Under the pieces are notes generated by a model. It saw only the letters and a list, made by a program, of their open reading frames with translations. It was not told the origin of the DNA and did no database searches. A program made the translations under genes and the position numbers. From Gammaproteobacteria bacterium (GTDB lineage Bacteria > Pseudomonadota > Gammaproteobacteria > Pseudomonadales > Halieaceae), in NCBI GenBank assembly GCA_030427085.1, contig JAUHXH010000003.1, forward strand, positions 62,001 to 126,000: DNA of 64,000 nucleotides, written 5' to 3'. Shown piece by piece: positions 17,801 through 27,853 of the stretch (the stretch's first letter is position 1; every line of letters begins with the position of its first letter).

Positions 17801-18400
17801 TCACTGACCCGAAGCTGCACCCATCATCTCCATCAATGCTTTTTTCTCAGCATCGCTCATCGCAGGCGCATTGCTGCAACGTTGGTCGGTTTTCTGGATA
17901 GCAGAGATAAGCGTTTTGCCGATGGGCAAGGGGTCACAACCGTGGCCTGTCTCGCAGATCATGTCCCACTGTGGCTCTGCTTTGACATGGCAGGCAAAAC
18001 AGTTGCCGCCGAAGCGATTGACCACATCCACAAAGCCACGCTTGCCGATTTTGGTCTCACCGGAACTGACATCGAGTTCGAAGAATTCCCAATCGTTGGT
18101 GACAGGACTGGTGTCCGCGGGCAACTTCACCATCACCTCACCTGGCACCAGTTGAACGACCGAACCCACGGGGTAGGTGCCGCCGTTTTCTGAATTCGCA
18201 ACGGCCAGTGTTGCGTCAATATTGCCGAGCAGGTTATCCACGAAGAAGTCGCGCACGGGTGTCATTTCAAACAGACAGTTAAAACTATCCTCGGTGACTT
18301 CGAAGCTCTCCTCCGCGGTGGCCGATGCTGAGTGCAACACCAGCACACCAAACATACCGCCCAAGCAATGCTTCCCCAATTTCGATAGCAATTTATTCAT
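17801..18400 (-). CDS. Exported monohaem cytochrome, P460-like
   Basis: 199 aa with a signal peptide (LGGMFGVLVLHSASATA) and a single c-type haem motif CFACH (C134, C137, H138) toward the C-terminus. GTYPVGSVVQLVPGEVMVK and WEFFELDVSSG before the haem site resemble the cytochrome P460/c'-beta fold. K92 (EVMVKLP) might correspond to the cross-linking lysine. P460 cytochromes handle hydroxylamine or NO; the substrate here is unknown. It diverges from an OhrR/MarR-type regulator with paired operator-like motifs between them, suggesting redox- or stress-controlled expression. The monohaem exported nature is firm; the P460 assignment is moderate. Confidence 0.6.
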   Translation of the reverse strand: MNKLLSKLGKHCLGGMFGVLVLHSASATAEESFEVTEDSFNCLFEMTPVRDFFVDNLLGNIDATLAVANSENGGTYPVGSVVQLVPGEVMVKLPADTSPVTNDWEFFELDVSSGETKIGKRGFVDVVNRFGGNCFACHVKAEPQWDMICETGHGCDPLPIGKTLISAIQKTDQRCSNAPAMSDAEKKALMEMMGAASGQ

Positions 18401-18479
18401 TACCTAACCTCTCCCAACTCTTGATTGAATAGCCCAAGTCGAACAGCAAGACAGTTTTTCAGATTAATTTGACAGCAAG

Positions 18480-18536
18480 TAGTTTGCGCACAATATATCT
18501 TGATACTTGCCAAGTCAATTAGTTTGCGCGCAAAAT
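18480..18536. promoter_or_regulatory. Paired OhrR/MarR-type operator candidates
   Basis: TAGTTTGCGCACAA (18480-18493) and TAGTTTGCGCGCAA (18520-18533) are near-identical direct copies 40 bases apart. The second contains the perfect 12-bp palindrome TTTGCGCGCAAA (18523-18534), which abuts the regulator's ATG at 18535. Placement fits autorepression and control of the divergent cytochrome gene. Confidence 0.6.
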
Positions 18537-19014
18537 GCCCGACATGAGTAAGTCACCCACCCCCACTCCGCGAAACGATTACCTGAAACTCGACAAACAG
18601 GTGTGTCATTCGGTGTATTCGGCCGCGAACGCATTGGTCCGCGCGTATCGCCCGCTATTGGAACCCCTGGATTTAACCTACCCGCAATACCTGGTGATGC
18701 TAAGTCTGTGGGAAAACGATGGCGTTAACATCAAACACATCAGCGAGCACACGCGACTGGACTCAGGCACATTAACTCCGATACTGAAACGCCTGGAGCA
18801 GAAGCAGTTGTTACAGCGCCTGGCCTCTCCCGAGGACGAGCGCCAAAAAGTCATCACGCTAACCAGGGCTGGAAAAAATTTGCGGCGCAAAGCCGAGGTG
18901 ATTCCACAGCAGATTTATTGCAACGGCATTTCTGATCTAGAGAAAATCCTGCAATTGAAAACGCTCTGTGAAGAGATGTACGAGGAATTGACCCGCAATG
19001 GCTTGCGGGTCTGA
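18535..19014 (+). CDS. MarR-family regulator, OhrR-like
   Basis: 159-aa winged-helix repressor. The N-terminal LDKQVCHSVYSAANALVRAY aligns with OhrR proteins, whose single reactive cysteine (here Cys24) senses organic peroxides. The DNA-binding wing is SPEDERQKVITLTRAGKNL and the recognition helix DSGTLTPILKRLEQ. ATG 18535 lies immediately beside the operator-like palindrome; ATG 18544 is an alternative and neither has a clear ribosome-binding site. No ohr gene is adjacent, so the target may be the divergent cytochrome or another locus. Confidence 0.85.
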   Translation: MPDMSKSPTPTPRNDYLKLDKQVCHSVYSAANALVRAYRPLLEPLDLTYPQYLVMLSLWENDGVNIKHISEHTRLDSGTLTPILKRLEQKQLLQRLASPEDERQKVITLTRAGKNLRRKAEVIPQQIYCNGISDLEKILQLKTLCEEMYEELTRNGLRV

Positions 19015-19031
19015 GTACGTCGAGTGATAGC

Positions 19032-20438
19032 TCAGGTCAGCAAGGCCTGCGGCGGGTGAGTACATTCCAGCGGTTCGCCCAGCAATGCTTCAAGGTCGGG
19101 CAACAGAAAGGCATCGTCTTCCGACGCAAAGCTGATTGAGGTGCCCGTGGCGCCGGCCCGGCCGGTACGGCCAATACGGTGCACGTAATCTTCCGGATCC
19201 TCGGGCAGGTTGTAGTTCACCACGTGTGACACGCCGTCCACATGGATGCCGCGCCCGGCCACGTCGGTGGCCACCAGCACTTTGATCTCGCCGTCCTTGA
19301 ATTGCTCCAGCGTGCGGGTGCGCTTGTTCTGGGGAATTTCGCCGGAGAGGATGCCGGCGCGGATGCCGGATTTGCGCAGGCGCTCGTGTAGTTTGCGCAC
19401 CTGGTCGCGCCGGTTGGCAAATACAATCACGCTGTCGGCGTCTTTCGAGCGCAGCAGGTTCAGCAACACGCGGTAGCGTTGCTGGGACGACACCAGATAG
19501 ACCTTCTGGTCCACCGTATCAGCCGCAGTGTGCTCGGGCTCAATTTCAACCGTCACCGGGTGGTAAGTCCACTGGGCGGAGAGGTTGATGATGTCCTGGG
19601 TGAAGGTGGCGGAGAACAGCAGCGTCTGGCGGTCTTCCTTGCGCGGGGTGGCACGCACGATGCGTTTGACCTGGGGAATGAAACCCATGTCCAGCATGCG
19701 ATCGGCTTCGTCCAGCACCAGGGTTTCTACCCGATCGAGATAAATATCGCGACGGGTCATGAAGTCGATCAGCCGGCCCGGGGTAGCCACCACCAGGTCC
19801 ACCACATTGCTGGCCAGTTTATTGAGTTGCTTCTGGTAATCCGCGCCGCCAATCAGGGCCACTGTATTGAGCCCGGTGTGCTTACCCAGGTCGTGGGCAT
19901 CCGCGGCGATCTGCATCACCAGTTCGCGGGTGGGCGCGATCACCAGTGCCCGGGGCTCGCCGAGAAAGCGCTCGGTCTCCGGCGGATGGTTGAGCAGGTC
20001 GTTGAAGATAGTAATCAGGAAGGCGGCCGTTTTGCCGGTACCCGTCTGGGCCTTGCCGATAGCGTCATTACCTTGCAGGGTGTGCGGTAACACCGCGCCC
20101 TGAATCGGGGAGCAGTACTGGAAGCCCAGATCGGCAATGCCGTGCATCAACTCGTCCCGCAAGCCCAGGTCGTGGAAGCGCACCTCACCCTCGCGGGGCT
20201 CAACCTGAAAGTCATCCACACTCCAGGGCGCCGGGGCTGCAGCTTCCTGACCTTGCCCTTGTCCTTTGCCGCGACGGCGGCGCCGTTTCTGGCCGGCCGG
20301 TTTGTCGGCGGATTCCCCCTGGGGCGAACGCGGTTTCTTGCTGGCTTCGGCCTGCGGCTTTGCCGGTGCGGCTTCGCTCTTGCGTTCCGCGGCCTCGGCC
20401 TCACGGCTGCCGAGGCGTCCGAACAAACTCTTGATCAC
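19032..20438 (-). CDS. rhlB: DEAD-box ATP-dependent RNA helicase RhlB
   Basis: RNA helicase, a typical degradosome component. Motifs: Q-motif region [13 protein letters not shown], Walker [23 protein letters not shown] in [17 protein letters not shown] in LLFSATF, and [11 protein letters not shown] basic low-complexity N-terminal extension (about residues 15-70, with [14 protein letters not shown]) is common in pseudomonad-type RhlB and probably binds RNA. 468 aa from GTG 20438. Confidence 0.9.
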   Translation of the reverse strand: MIKSLFGRLGSREAEAAERKSEAAPAKPQAEASKKPRSPQGESADKPAGQKRRRRRGKGQGQGQEAAAPAPWSVDDFQVEPREGEVRFHDLGLRDELMHGIADLGFQYCSPIQGAVLPHTLQGNDAIGKAQTGTGKTAAFLITIFNDLLNHPPETERFLGEPRALVIAPTRELVMQIAADAHDLGKHTGLNTVALIGGADYQKQLNKLASNVVDLVVATPGRLIDFMTRRDIYLDRVETLVLDEADRMLDMGFIPQVKRIVRATPRKEDRQTLLFSATFTQDIINLSAQWTYHPVTVEIEPEHTAADTVDQKVYLVSSQQRYRVLLNLLRSKDADSVIVFANRRDQVRKLHERLRKSGIRAGILSGEIPQNKRTRTLEQFKDGEIKVLVATDVAGRGIHVDGVSHVVNYNLPEDPEDYVHRIGRTGRAGATGTSISFASEDDAFLLPDLEALLGEPLECTHPPQALLT

Positions 20439-20496
20439 TGTTGCGTCTTCCGTACTTGCTCAAAAAACGCGCTAGTCTACCACTGTAGTGGCCAAA

Positions 20497-21078
20497 TTAC
20501 CCCGCAGAAGGAAAGATCCTGCCGAGGTAATAATCGAGGCTGGTATAGCGCCCACCCCCGGTGAAAAACAGCGCCAGCAGCATCACGAAGTACGTTACCG
20601 CGAACTCAACGCCATTATTGAGAATGACGTAGGTGCCCATCTCTGTCAGCCAGTCGTAATTGCCGTGCACCTGCAGCAGCTCCCTCGCCGCGCCAAGGCG
20701 ATTGGCAATTTCCGGCGCAGAGCTGTCGGCAATGGCCGCCCATCCGTGATCCCAGTGTACCGTCCAGGCGGCCACCGCCATGGTGAACATCAGGGGCAGG
20801 CACACCCAACGCGTTGCCAGACCCAGCGCCAGCAATACGGCTCCAATGGCTTCGGTGTAGGCAGCGAGATAGGCCATCAGGGTGGGAAACGGAAACTCCA
20901 GACTGTGTTCAAACCAGTAAATGGTGCCCTCCATGCCGGAGATTTTCATCGTGCCTGCGGCCCAGAAGACCGGCACAAGGTATAATCTCAGCGCCAACGG
21001 CCCAAGGCCCTCTGCGGGTTTTAACAACCCACAGGCCAGCCGCTGTAGGCTGTAATATCCCTCCACAATTGCGTTCAT
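20497..21078 (-). CDS. DoxX-family membrane protein
   Basis: 193-aa inner-membrane protein with four hydrophobic helices. They include LALRLYLVPVFWAAGTMKI, LAAYTEAIGAVLLALGLATRW and FAVTYFVMLLALFFTGGGRY, matching the DoxX family (HvfX-like members occur beside bufferin and copper loci). The start is ATG 21078 (MNAIVEGYY). A HWDHGW segment lies in the loop after helix 3. No bufferin partner gene is adjacent, so the role is unassigned. Confidence 0.78.
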   Translation of the reverse strand: MNAIVEGYYSLQRLACGLLKPAEGLGPLALRLYLVPVFWAAGTMKISGMEGTIYWFEHSLEFPFPTLMAYLAAYTEAIGAVLLALGLATRWVCLPLMFTMAVAAWTVHWDHGWAAIADSSAPEIANRLGAARELLQVHGNYDWLTEMGTYVILNNGVEFAVTYFVMLLALFFTGGGRYTSLDYYLGRIFPSAG

Positions 21079-21160
21079 GCAGTACTCCAACGGTGAATGC
21101 TAGTGCTATGACCCTGGTGGCCAGGGAAAGTTTTACCCAAAATCGAAAGCGTACCAGCCC

Positions 21161-22564
21161 ATGAAGGAAAAGGCTTTTCTCCCCGATCGCAGCGAAGCGA
21201 AAACCCTGCTAAAACTGGCCAGCCCGGTGCTGATTGCCCAACTCGCGCAGATGGGCACCGGGGTGGTCGACACCATTATGTCGGGGCGTTACAACGCGGT
21301 GGATTTGGCGGCGATTGCCGTGGGTTACAACATCTGGTTGCCGCTGTATCTCATTCCACTGGGGATGATGCTGGCGGGCACCGCCATCGTGGCGCAGGAT
21401 TTCGGCGCGCGCCGTCTGAAGCGCGTGCGACTGGCCCTGCCACAATTGCTGTGGGTATCGCTCGCCCTCGGCGGCCTGCTGGCGCCGCTGTGCTATTACT
21501 GCGAACCCATCCTGCGCTTACTCGAACTGGATGCGGACACCCACGCCAAAGCGCTGGCTTATCTGCAGGCTACCGCCTTTGGCCTGCCCGGAGCCGCCTT
21601 GTTCCAGGCCTTGCGCTGCCACACCCAGGGCGTGGGCATTATGCGCCCCTTCGCAGTGGCCAGCGTGTTGGGCTTCATCGCCAACATCCCGCTGAACTAC
21701 GCCTTTATTTACGGCCGCTGGGGCATTCCCGAAATGGGCGCCGCAGGCTGCGGTTGGGCCACGGCGATATCCATGTGGCTGAGTGTGGTGCTGATTATGG
21801 CTTACTGCGCCTGGAGTCGGGTGATGCGACGCTACATGCCGGCGCTGGCCTGGTACTGGCCGAAGCTGAAAGCGGTGAAAGAGATTGTGGTACTGGGCAC
21901 GCCCATCGCATTGACCTTTTTCTTCGAGGTGGCGGTGTTTTCGCTGATCAGCCTGTTTATCGCCACGCTGGGTAATACCGCGATGGCGGCGCACCAGATC
22001 GCCTTCAATATGTACGATGTGATGTATATGCCCATGGTGGCTATTGGTACCGCCATCACCACGCGAATCGGTCACGGTATCGGTGCCCAGGATAAGGTGG
22101 CGGTGAATCGCGCCGTGTCCACCGGCATGCTGCTGGCGCTCGCCATCGGTCTGGGGTGCTCCGCCACCATGTTGCTGATTCCCGACCTGGTGGCGCAGGT
22201 GTACACCACGGACAAGGTCATCCGCACACTGGCCGTTACGCTGGTGCAGTTGGCGGGATTGTTTGTGGTGATGGATGCGCTGCAGGTCTCTGCCGCCGCG
22301 GCGCTGCGCGCCTATAAAGACACACGGGTGCCCTTCCTGATTATGTGTTTGTCCTATTGGCTGCTGGCCTTGCCCCTGGGTTACTGGCTCGGCATGGTCA
22401 CCACTGACGATCCAGCCCAGGGCACCATGCGCTGGTGGGCGGGGATGATTGCGGGTATCTCGGTAGCTGCGATGCTGGTGTGCTGGCGCCTGTACCACTT
22501 CCTGCACCGGCCATTGCCGCAATTGAGCAGGCAGGACATTCAGGAAATGGAATTGGCGGAGTAG
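21161..22564 (+). CDS. MATE-family multidrug/Na+ efflux transporter
   Basis: 467 aa, about 12 transmembrane helices, NorM-type. The two MATE repeats are visible: LLKLASPVLIAQLAQMGTGVVDTIMSGRY at the N-terminus and GTPIALTFFFEVAVFSLISL mid-protein. It is expected to export cationic compounds in exchange for Na+ or H+. It is a single gene between doxX (divergent) and prmC (convergent, 4 bases apart). Substrate unknown. Confidence 0.93.
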   Translation: MKEKAFLPDRSEAKTLLKLASPVLIAQLAQMGTGVVDTIMSGRYNAVDLAAIAVGYNIWLPLYLIPLGMMLAGTAIVAQDFGARRLKRVRLALPQLLWVSLALGGLLAPLCYYCEPILRLLELDADTHAKALAYLQATAFGLPGAALFQALRCHTQGVGIMRPFAVASVLGFIANIPLNYAFIYGRWGIPEMGAAGCGWATAISMWLSVVLIMAYCAWSRVMRRYMPALAWYWPKLKAVKEIVVLGTPIALTFFFEVAVFSLISLFIATLGNTAMAAHQIAFNMYDVMYMPMVAIGTAITTRIGHGIGAQDKVAVNRAVSTGMLLALAIGLGCSATMLLIPDLVAQVYTTDKVIRTLAVTLVQLAGLFVVMDALQVSAAAALRAYKDTRVPFLIMCLSYWLLALPLGYWLGMVTTDDPAQGTMRWWAGMIAGISVAAMLVCWRLYHFLHRPLPQLSRQDIQEMELAE

Positions 22565-22568
22565 TCCC

Positions 22569-23396
22569 TCAAGCCGGCCATTGACCGCCGGTGATTCGCT
22601 CCAGCCCGGCCGCATCACGCCGGGTGGTAACTCGTGCAAACCCCTGCGCCTGCAGGAGTTCGCGCACTGCGGCACCCTGCTCAAAGCCGTGTTCCATCAA
22701 CAGCCAGCCTCCCGGCACCAACTGTGCCGGTGCTGTCTCACAGAGTTCCCGTAAATCGGCCAGGCCCGCTTCGCCCGCCGCCAGCGCGCTGCTCGGCTCG
22801 AAGCGCAGGTCCCCCTGCTGGAGGTGTGCATCGTCCGGGTCGATGTAGGGCGGATTACTGGCAATCAGGTGCCACTGCCCTTGCAGGGGCCGCAACCAGT
22901 GCGCAGCGCAAAACCTCACCTGTGTTAGCGCATTGTCGCGTGCATTCAGCCTGGCCGTGTGCAGTGCGGGGGCGCTGGCGTCAGTGGCCAGCACATCCCA
23001 TTCGGGCCGCTCTTTCGCCAGTGCCAGCGCAATCGCGCCGGTGCCCGTACCCAAATCCAGCACCCGGGCCTGTGGTGGTAAAGACAGCGATAGCGCCCAC
23101 TCCACCAGTGTTTCGGTTTCCGGTCGGGGAATCAGGGTGTGAGCATTGACGCGCAAATCGAGCGACCAGAACTCCCGATAGCCAATCAGATAGGCTACCG
23201 GCTCTCCGCGCTGACGGGCAGACAACAAGGCTTGATAACGCTGTTCCAGTGCTGAGCTAACCTCAGCTTCAGGCCAGGCATAGAGATAGCTGCGATCGCG
23301 TTCCAGCACATGGCACAGCAGTACTTCAGCGTCGCGCCGCGGGCTGTCGCCGGGCAGTTCATTACCGCGGCGCAACAGATCGGCTACTGTCGCCAA
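22569..23396 (-). CDS. prmC: Release factor glutamine methyltransferase PrmC
   Basis: N5-glutamine methyltransferase acting on the GGQ of RF1/RF2. The SAM motif is VLDLGTGTGAIALALA and the catalytic motif NPPY appears in LIASNPPYIDPDD. The N-terminal helical domain contains RRDAEVLLCHVLERDRSYLY. 275 aa. The start is TTG 23396, one base after the prfA stop, as expected for coupled translation in hemA-prfA-prmC. Confidence 0.95.
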   Translation of the reverse strand: MATVADLLRRGNELPGDSPRRDAEVLLCHVLERDRSYLYAWPEAEVSSALEQRYQALLSARQRGEPVAYLIGYREFWSLDLRVNAHTLIPRPETETLVEWALSLSLPPQARVLDLGTGTGAIALALAKERPEWDVLATDASAPALHTARLNARDNALTQVRFCAAHWLRPLQGQWHLIASNPPYIDPDDAHLQQGDLRFEPSSALAAGEAGLADLRELCETAPAQLVPGGWLLMEHGFEQGAAVRELLQAQGFARVTTRRDAAGLERITGGQWPA

Positions 23397-23397
23397 A

Positions 23398-24483
23398 TCA
23401 GGACTCGGACAGCGCGGCCAACTGGTCCGCCTGGTATTCCTGACGCAGCGGCCCCACCACCGTGTCCATGTCGCCCTGCATCACCTCATCCAGTTTGTAC
23501 AACGTGAGATTGATGCGGTGATCGGTAACACGGCCCTGGGGAAAGTTGTAAGTGCGAATACGGTCGGAGCGGTCGCCGCTGCCAACCAGGTTGCGACGCT
23601 CCTCGGCCTGCTCGGCCGCGGCTTTGTCCTGCGCGCTGGTGAGCAGCTTTGCTTGCAGCAGCGACATCGCGCGGGCGCGGTTCTTGTGCTGGGAACGCTC
23701 GTCCTGACACTCCACCACCACGCCGCTCGGCAGGTGAGTAATGCGCACCGCAGAGTCGGTCTTGTTAACGTGCTGACCACCGGCACCGGAGGCCCGGAAG
23801 GTATCGATACGCAGGTCGGCCTTGTTGATTTCGACCTCGTCCACCTCATCAGGCTCGGCCATCACTGCCACCGTGCAGGCGGAGGTGTGGATGCGTCCCT
23901 GGCTCTCGGTTTCGGGCACCCGTTGTACGCGGTGAGCGCCGGATTCAAACTTCAGGTGGGCGTACACGTCGCGCCCTTCTACCCGGGTGATGATTTCCTT
24001 ATAGCCGCCGTGCTCCCCGGTACGCTCGGACAGAATCTCGATGCGCCAGCCCTTGTTCTCGGCGTAGCGCGTGTACATGCGAAACAGGTCGCCGGAGAAA
24101 ATCGCCGCTTCGTCACCGCCGGTGCCAGCGCGAATTTCCAGAAACACGTTGTGGGAATCGTTGGGGTCGCGCGGCAACAACAGCGTCTGCAACTCCAGCT
24201 CCAGTTCGTCCCGACGCACCTGCCCGCTATCCAGCTCTTCCTGGGCCATCTCGCGCAGATCCGGGTCGGCATCGGCCATCATCACTTCGGCCTCTTCCAG
24301 GTCGGCCATCACCTGGCGGTAATCGGCGTAGCACTTCACCACGCCTTCCAGTTCAGAGTACTCGCGGGACAATTCCCGGAAGCGATCCTGGTCGGCAATG
24401 GTCTGGGCGTCACCCAGCAGGGCGGCCACCTCTTCATGACGATCGCTGAGGGTGTCGAGTTTGCTCTGGATGGATGCTTTCAT
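23398..24483 (-). CDS. prfA: Peptide chain release factor 1
   Basis: RF1, which terminates translation at UAA and UAG. GGQ is in [17 protein letters not shown]. The anticodon-like segment lies in [18 protein letters not shown], and the coiled N-terminal domain precedes it. 361 aa is standard. The ATG at 24483 shares one base with the hemA TAA (TAATG). Confidence 0.97.
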   Translation of the reverse strand: MKASIQSKLDTLSDRHEEVAALLGDAQTIADQDRFRELSREYSELEGVVKCYADYRQVMADLEEAEVMMADADPDLREMAQEELDSGQVRRDELELELQTLLLPRDPNDSHNVFLEIRAGTGGDEAAIFSGDLFRMYTRYAENKGWRIEILSERTGEHGGYKEIITRVEGRDVYAHLKFESGAHRVQRVPETESQGRIHTSACTVAVMAEPDEVDEVEINKADLRIDTFRASGAGGQHVNKTDSAVRITHLPSGVVVECQDERSQHKNRARAMSLLQAKLLTSAQDKAAAEQAEERRNLVGSGDRSDRIRTYNFPQGRVTDHRINLTLYKLDEVMQGDMDTVVGPLRQEYQADQLAALSES

Positions 24484-25850
24484 TAACCGGTTTTTTCCAC
24501 GGGTGTATCGACCGCCGTTGCCGAGGAGTCGGGCGCGTTCTCGGCGGGTACGTCGTCGTTCAAGTTGTTGTTTTCGTCTTCGCGATCAGACTCATTCAGA
24601 CCCAGCAGCGCGCGCGCCAGTGCCAGTTGCTTGCGATCGCCGCCGGCGCTGGCCTCTTTGAGGCCGGCAGTAGGCGCGTGAATCAATTTGTTGGTGATAC
24701 CGCGGGCCAGGTCTTTTACCACGCGCACAGGGTCTTCACCTCTTGTCAGTGCCTTTAAAGCGCGCTCCAACTCCGCATCGCGGGTGGATTCCGACTGACG
24801 GCGGTACTGGCGCACGGCGTCAACGGCCCCCCGGGCACGACTTTCCTGACGGAAGCGTGCCAGCCCCTCTTCGATAATAAGATCGGCTTTGCTGGCCTCC
24901 TCCTGACGACTGCGGATGTTTTCATCCACGATTTCGCGCAGGTCGTCCACGCTGTAGAGGTAGACGTCTGCCAGCTCACCCACCTGCGGCTCGATGTCGC
25001 GAGGGACCGCGATATCCACCATCAACATCGGCCGGTGCCGGCGCTGCTTCAGCGCCTGCTCCACCGCGCCCTTACCCAGAATGGGCAACTGGCTGGCAGT
25101 GGAGGTAATCACAATGTCGGCGTGTTCCAGCTGCTGGGGAATATCGGCCAACAGGACCGCCTCTGCACCAAACTGTGCCGCCAGCTCGCGGGCCCGACCC
25201 AAAGTGCGATTGGCGATCACCAGTCGGGACACGCCGGCTTCGCGCAAGTGGCGGGCCACCAGTTCGATCGTTTCCCCCGCTCCCACCAGCAGGGCGCTGT
25301 TGTTGTGCAGGTCGGAGAAGATATGCCCAGCCAGGTCCACTGCGGCATAGGCCACCGATACCGGATTCTCCCCAATGGCGGTATCGGTGCGTACCCGCTT
25401 GGCCACCGCGAACACCCGCTGGAACAGGCGGCCGAGTTCTCCATTGACGGTGCCCGCCTCCTGGGCCACCGCGTGGGCGGACTTCATCTGCCCCAGAATC
25501 TGCGGTTCACCCAGCACCATGGAATCCAGGCCGCTGGCCACCTTCATCATATGCCGCAGGGCGTGCTCGCCGGTGTGCTGATAGCTGTTGTCAGACAGGG
25601 CATCCTCGGGCAGATGATGATACGTGGCCAGCCACCGCAGCATTTCAGCGGTAGACTGGGTCGCGTCGGCTCGCGGCCAGGCGTAGAGCTCAGTGCGGTT
25701 GCAGGTGGACAGGATCACGGCCTCGTCCACAGCAGCGCGTTCGCACAGGTCCTGCAGGGCCTCCGATACCTGATCGGCGGCAAAGGCAACCCGCTCGCGG
25801 ATTTCTACCGGCGCGGTATTGTGATTGATGCCGAGTGCGATGAGCGTCAT
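24483..25850 (-). CDS. hemA: Glutamyl-tRNA reductase
   Basis: Reduces glutamyl-tRNA(Glu) to glutamate-1-semialdehyde, the first committed step of C5 tetrapyrrole synthesis. The catalytic cysteine lies in [15 protein letters not shown] (Cys50). The NADPH domain has [17 protein letters not shown], and the C-terminal dimerisation helix is present. The last 30 or so residues are acidic and Asn-rich ([14 protein letters not shown]), a non-conserved tail that lengthens the protein to 455 aa. It diverges from the TPR-lolB operon. Confidence 0.96.
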   Translation of the reverse strand: MTLIALGINHNTAPVEIRERVAFAADQVSEALQDLCERAAVDEAVILSTCNRTELYAWPRADATQSTAEMLRWLATYHHLPEDALSDNSYQHTGEHALRHMMKVASGLDSMVLGEPQILGQMKSAHAVAQEAGTVNGELGRLFQRVFAVAKRVRTDTAIGENPVSVAYAAVDLAGHIFSDLHNNSALLVGAGETIELVARHLREAGVSRLVIANRTLGRARELAAQFGAEAVLLADIPQQLEHADIVITSTASQLPILGKGAVEQALKQRRHRPMLMVDIAVPRDIEPQVGELADVYLYSVDDLREIVDENIRSRQEEASKADLIIEEGLARFRQESRARGAVDAVRQYRRQSESTRDAELERALKALTRGEDPVRVVKDLARGITNKLIHAPTAGLKEASAGGDRKQLALARALLGLNESDREDENNNLNDDVPAENAPDSSATAVDTPVEKTG

Positions 25851-26092
25851 GAAAATCTGGTGTCGAGCGCTGCCGGCGCCTTACCGGGTGCCGCATGCCC
25901 CCTCTGGTGCCTGCTGGAAAATTCCGCGAATTTTAACAAGTTAGCGGCCAAAGTGCAGACCAATAGCGCTTTGATTAATTCCAAGCTCAGGTTCGATCCC
26001 ATGAATCGAAATTAGCCTGTGTGGGTTTCCCGCCGAAGCTGTGTCATCATTGAAGCATGAAGTGTTTACCGCGCCCGCGGTCCGAGCGCCCG

Positions 26093-27853
26093 ATGCCCAA
26101 GATCCGCTTGCTTCCCCTGCTGTTCGCCAGTGCCCTGTTAGGGGCCTGCGCCACCGGCGGGGATATCGCCGACAATACCGTTGTCGCCGCACCCGTTGCT
26201 GAACCGCCACCCCCGGCGCCAGAACTGCCGGAACGGGCGATTCCCGCCGACAGCCTGCACGATTTGCTGGTGGCCGAGTTCGCCTTGCGCCGCCAGCAGT
26301 ACGGTGTGGCCCTGCAGCGCTACGCTGAACAGGCACCGATTCTGCGCGATGCCGGCGTCAGCGCCCACACCACCCACCTGGCACAATATCTGCGCCGGGA
26401 GCCGGAAGCACTGGCTGCCGTCAAATTGTGGGTAGAACTGGAGCCCGACAATGCCGAGGCCAACTACACCCTGGCCACCCTGCTGACCCACCGCGGCGAA
26501 ACGGTCGCCGCTGTACCCCACATGGCCGCGGCCGCGCGAGCGGGCAAAGCGGTGAACTTCCCGCTACTGGCGAGCGACTTTGAGCTGCTCCCACCGGCCC
26601 AGCAGGACGCATTGATTCGTGAGCTGGAAGCCCTGCAACCGGAATTCCCCGGCAATACCCAACTGCTGATTGCGCTGGCCATTATGTACGAAGAGCGCGG
26701 CGCAGCAGACAATTCGCTGACCCAGCTGGCCCAGGTGTTCGAACGGGAAGCGTTCCAGCCCCAGGCCGTACTGCTGGAGGCCAAAATCCTGCAGGAAAAC
26801 GGCGACAGTGAACCCTTCAAACGGATGGAAGAAGCACTGGAGGCGGACCCTGACAACACGCGGCTGCGCCTGCAGTACGCCCGCCTGCTGACTCGCACCG
26901 ACCTCACCGCCGCCCGCCAACAGTTCGAAATTCTGTCAGCGAACAACCCCAGCGATCCCGAGTTGCTGTTGTCGCTGGCCCTGATAAACCGGGAAACAGA
27001 GAACTTTCTGGAGGCTCGTGCCTACCTGCGCCAGTTGCTGTCCCTGGGGCAACGCACAGATGAAGCCCATTACTACCTGGGCCGCATCGCTGAAGATCAA
27101 CGGGACCTGAAAGAAGCCGTTCGCCATTACTCCCAGGTCACCGACGGCCGTGAATTCCTGAACGCCAACAGCCGTGTGGGGCGCATTCTCATCGATACTG
27201 GCCAGGAAGCCGAAATCCACGGCTATTTCAATCAATTGCGCATGGCCTATCCACAGCGACGCGAACAGCTTTACGGTCTGGAAGCCAACCTGCTGGGGCA
27301 GGCACAGCGCCGGGACCTCGCCATGGTGGTGCTCAACCAGGGGCTGTCGGAATTGCCCGAAGCAACCTCGTTGCAGTATGCACGCTCCATGCTGGGCGAA
27401 CAGCAGGGTGACATGGCGCTGATGGAAAGCGACCTGCGGGCCATTATCGCTCGCGAGCCGAACAACGCCACCGCGCTCAATGCCCTGGGTTACACCCTGG
27501 CCAACCGTACCGAGCGCTACGCCGAAGCCGAAGACCTGATCAGCCGTGCCCTCGCCCTGCAACCCAACGAACCCTCCATCCTGGATTCCATGGGCTGGGT
27601 GAAATTCCGGCTGGGCGATTACGCCGAAGCCGAGCGTTACCTGCGCCAGGCATTTGCAGCCTTCCCCGATCCGGAGATTGCCGCTCACCTGGGCGAGGTA
27701 CTGTGGGTCAAGGGTGACAGCCGCGAAGCCCTGGATATCTGGCGTAGTGCCCTCATCGACAATCCACAACATACCGTACTGGTGGACACGCTCAATCGGC
27801 TGGGCGTTGATCGCGCCACTGCACTGGCGGGCCATCCCGACACCCAGCAATGA
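26093..27853 (+). CDS. TPR-repeat lipoprotein
   Basis: Predicted outer-membrane-targeted lipoprotein made largely of tetratricopeptide repeats. The signal peptide MPKIRLLPLLFASALLGAC ends in the lipobox LGAC, which supports ATG 26093 over the upstream ATG 26057. TPRs are clearest at the C-terminus (NATALNALGYTLANRTERYA, PSILDSMGWVKFRLGDYAEA). The same gene lies upstream of lolB in pseudomonads. Its stop overlaps the lolB start (ATGA). Probably a scaffold for envelope protein interactions; the exact role is unknown. Confidence 0.9.
   Translation: MPKIRLLPLLFASALLGACATGGDIADNTVVAAPVAEPPPPAPELPERAIPADSLHDLLVAEFALRRQQYGVALQRYAEQAPILRDAGVSAHTTHLAQYLRREPEALAAVKLWVELEPDNAEANYTLATLLTHRGETVAAVPHMAAAARAGKAVNFPLLASDFELLPPAQQDALIRELEALQPEFPGNTQLLIALAIMYEERGAADNSLTQLAQVFEREAFQPQAVLLEAKILQENGDSEPFKRMEEALEADPDNTRLRLQYARLLTRTDLTAARQQFEILSANNPSDPELLLSLALINRETENFLEARAYLRQLLSLGQRTDEAHYYLGRIAEDQRDLKEAVRHYSQVTDGREFLNANSRVGRILIDTGQEAEIHGYFNQLRMAYPQRREQLYGLEANLLGQAQRRDLAMVVLNQGLSELPEATSLQYARSMLGEQQGDMALMESDLRAIIAREPNNATALNALGYTLANRTERYAEAEDLISRALALQPNEPSILDSMGWVKFRLGDYAEAERYLRQAFAAFPDPEIAAHLGEVLWVKGDSREALDIWRSALIDNPQHTVLVDTLNRLGVDRATALAGHPDTQQ

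Noticed and set aside
21518-22684. 388-codon minus-strand open frame across the MATE gene
   Set aside because: His/Gln/Arg-rich composition typical of the antisense of a high-GC membrane protein gene. The MATE protein on the plus strand is clear.
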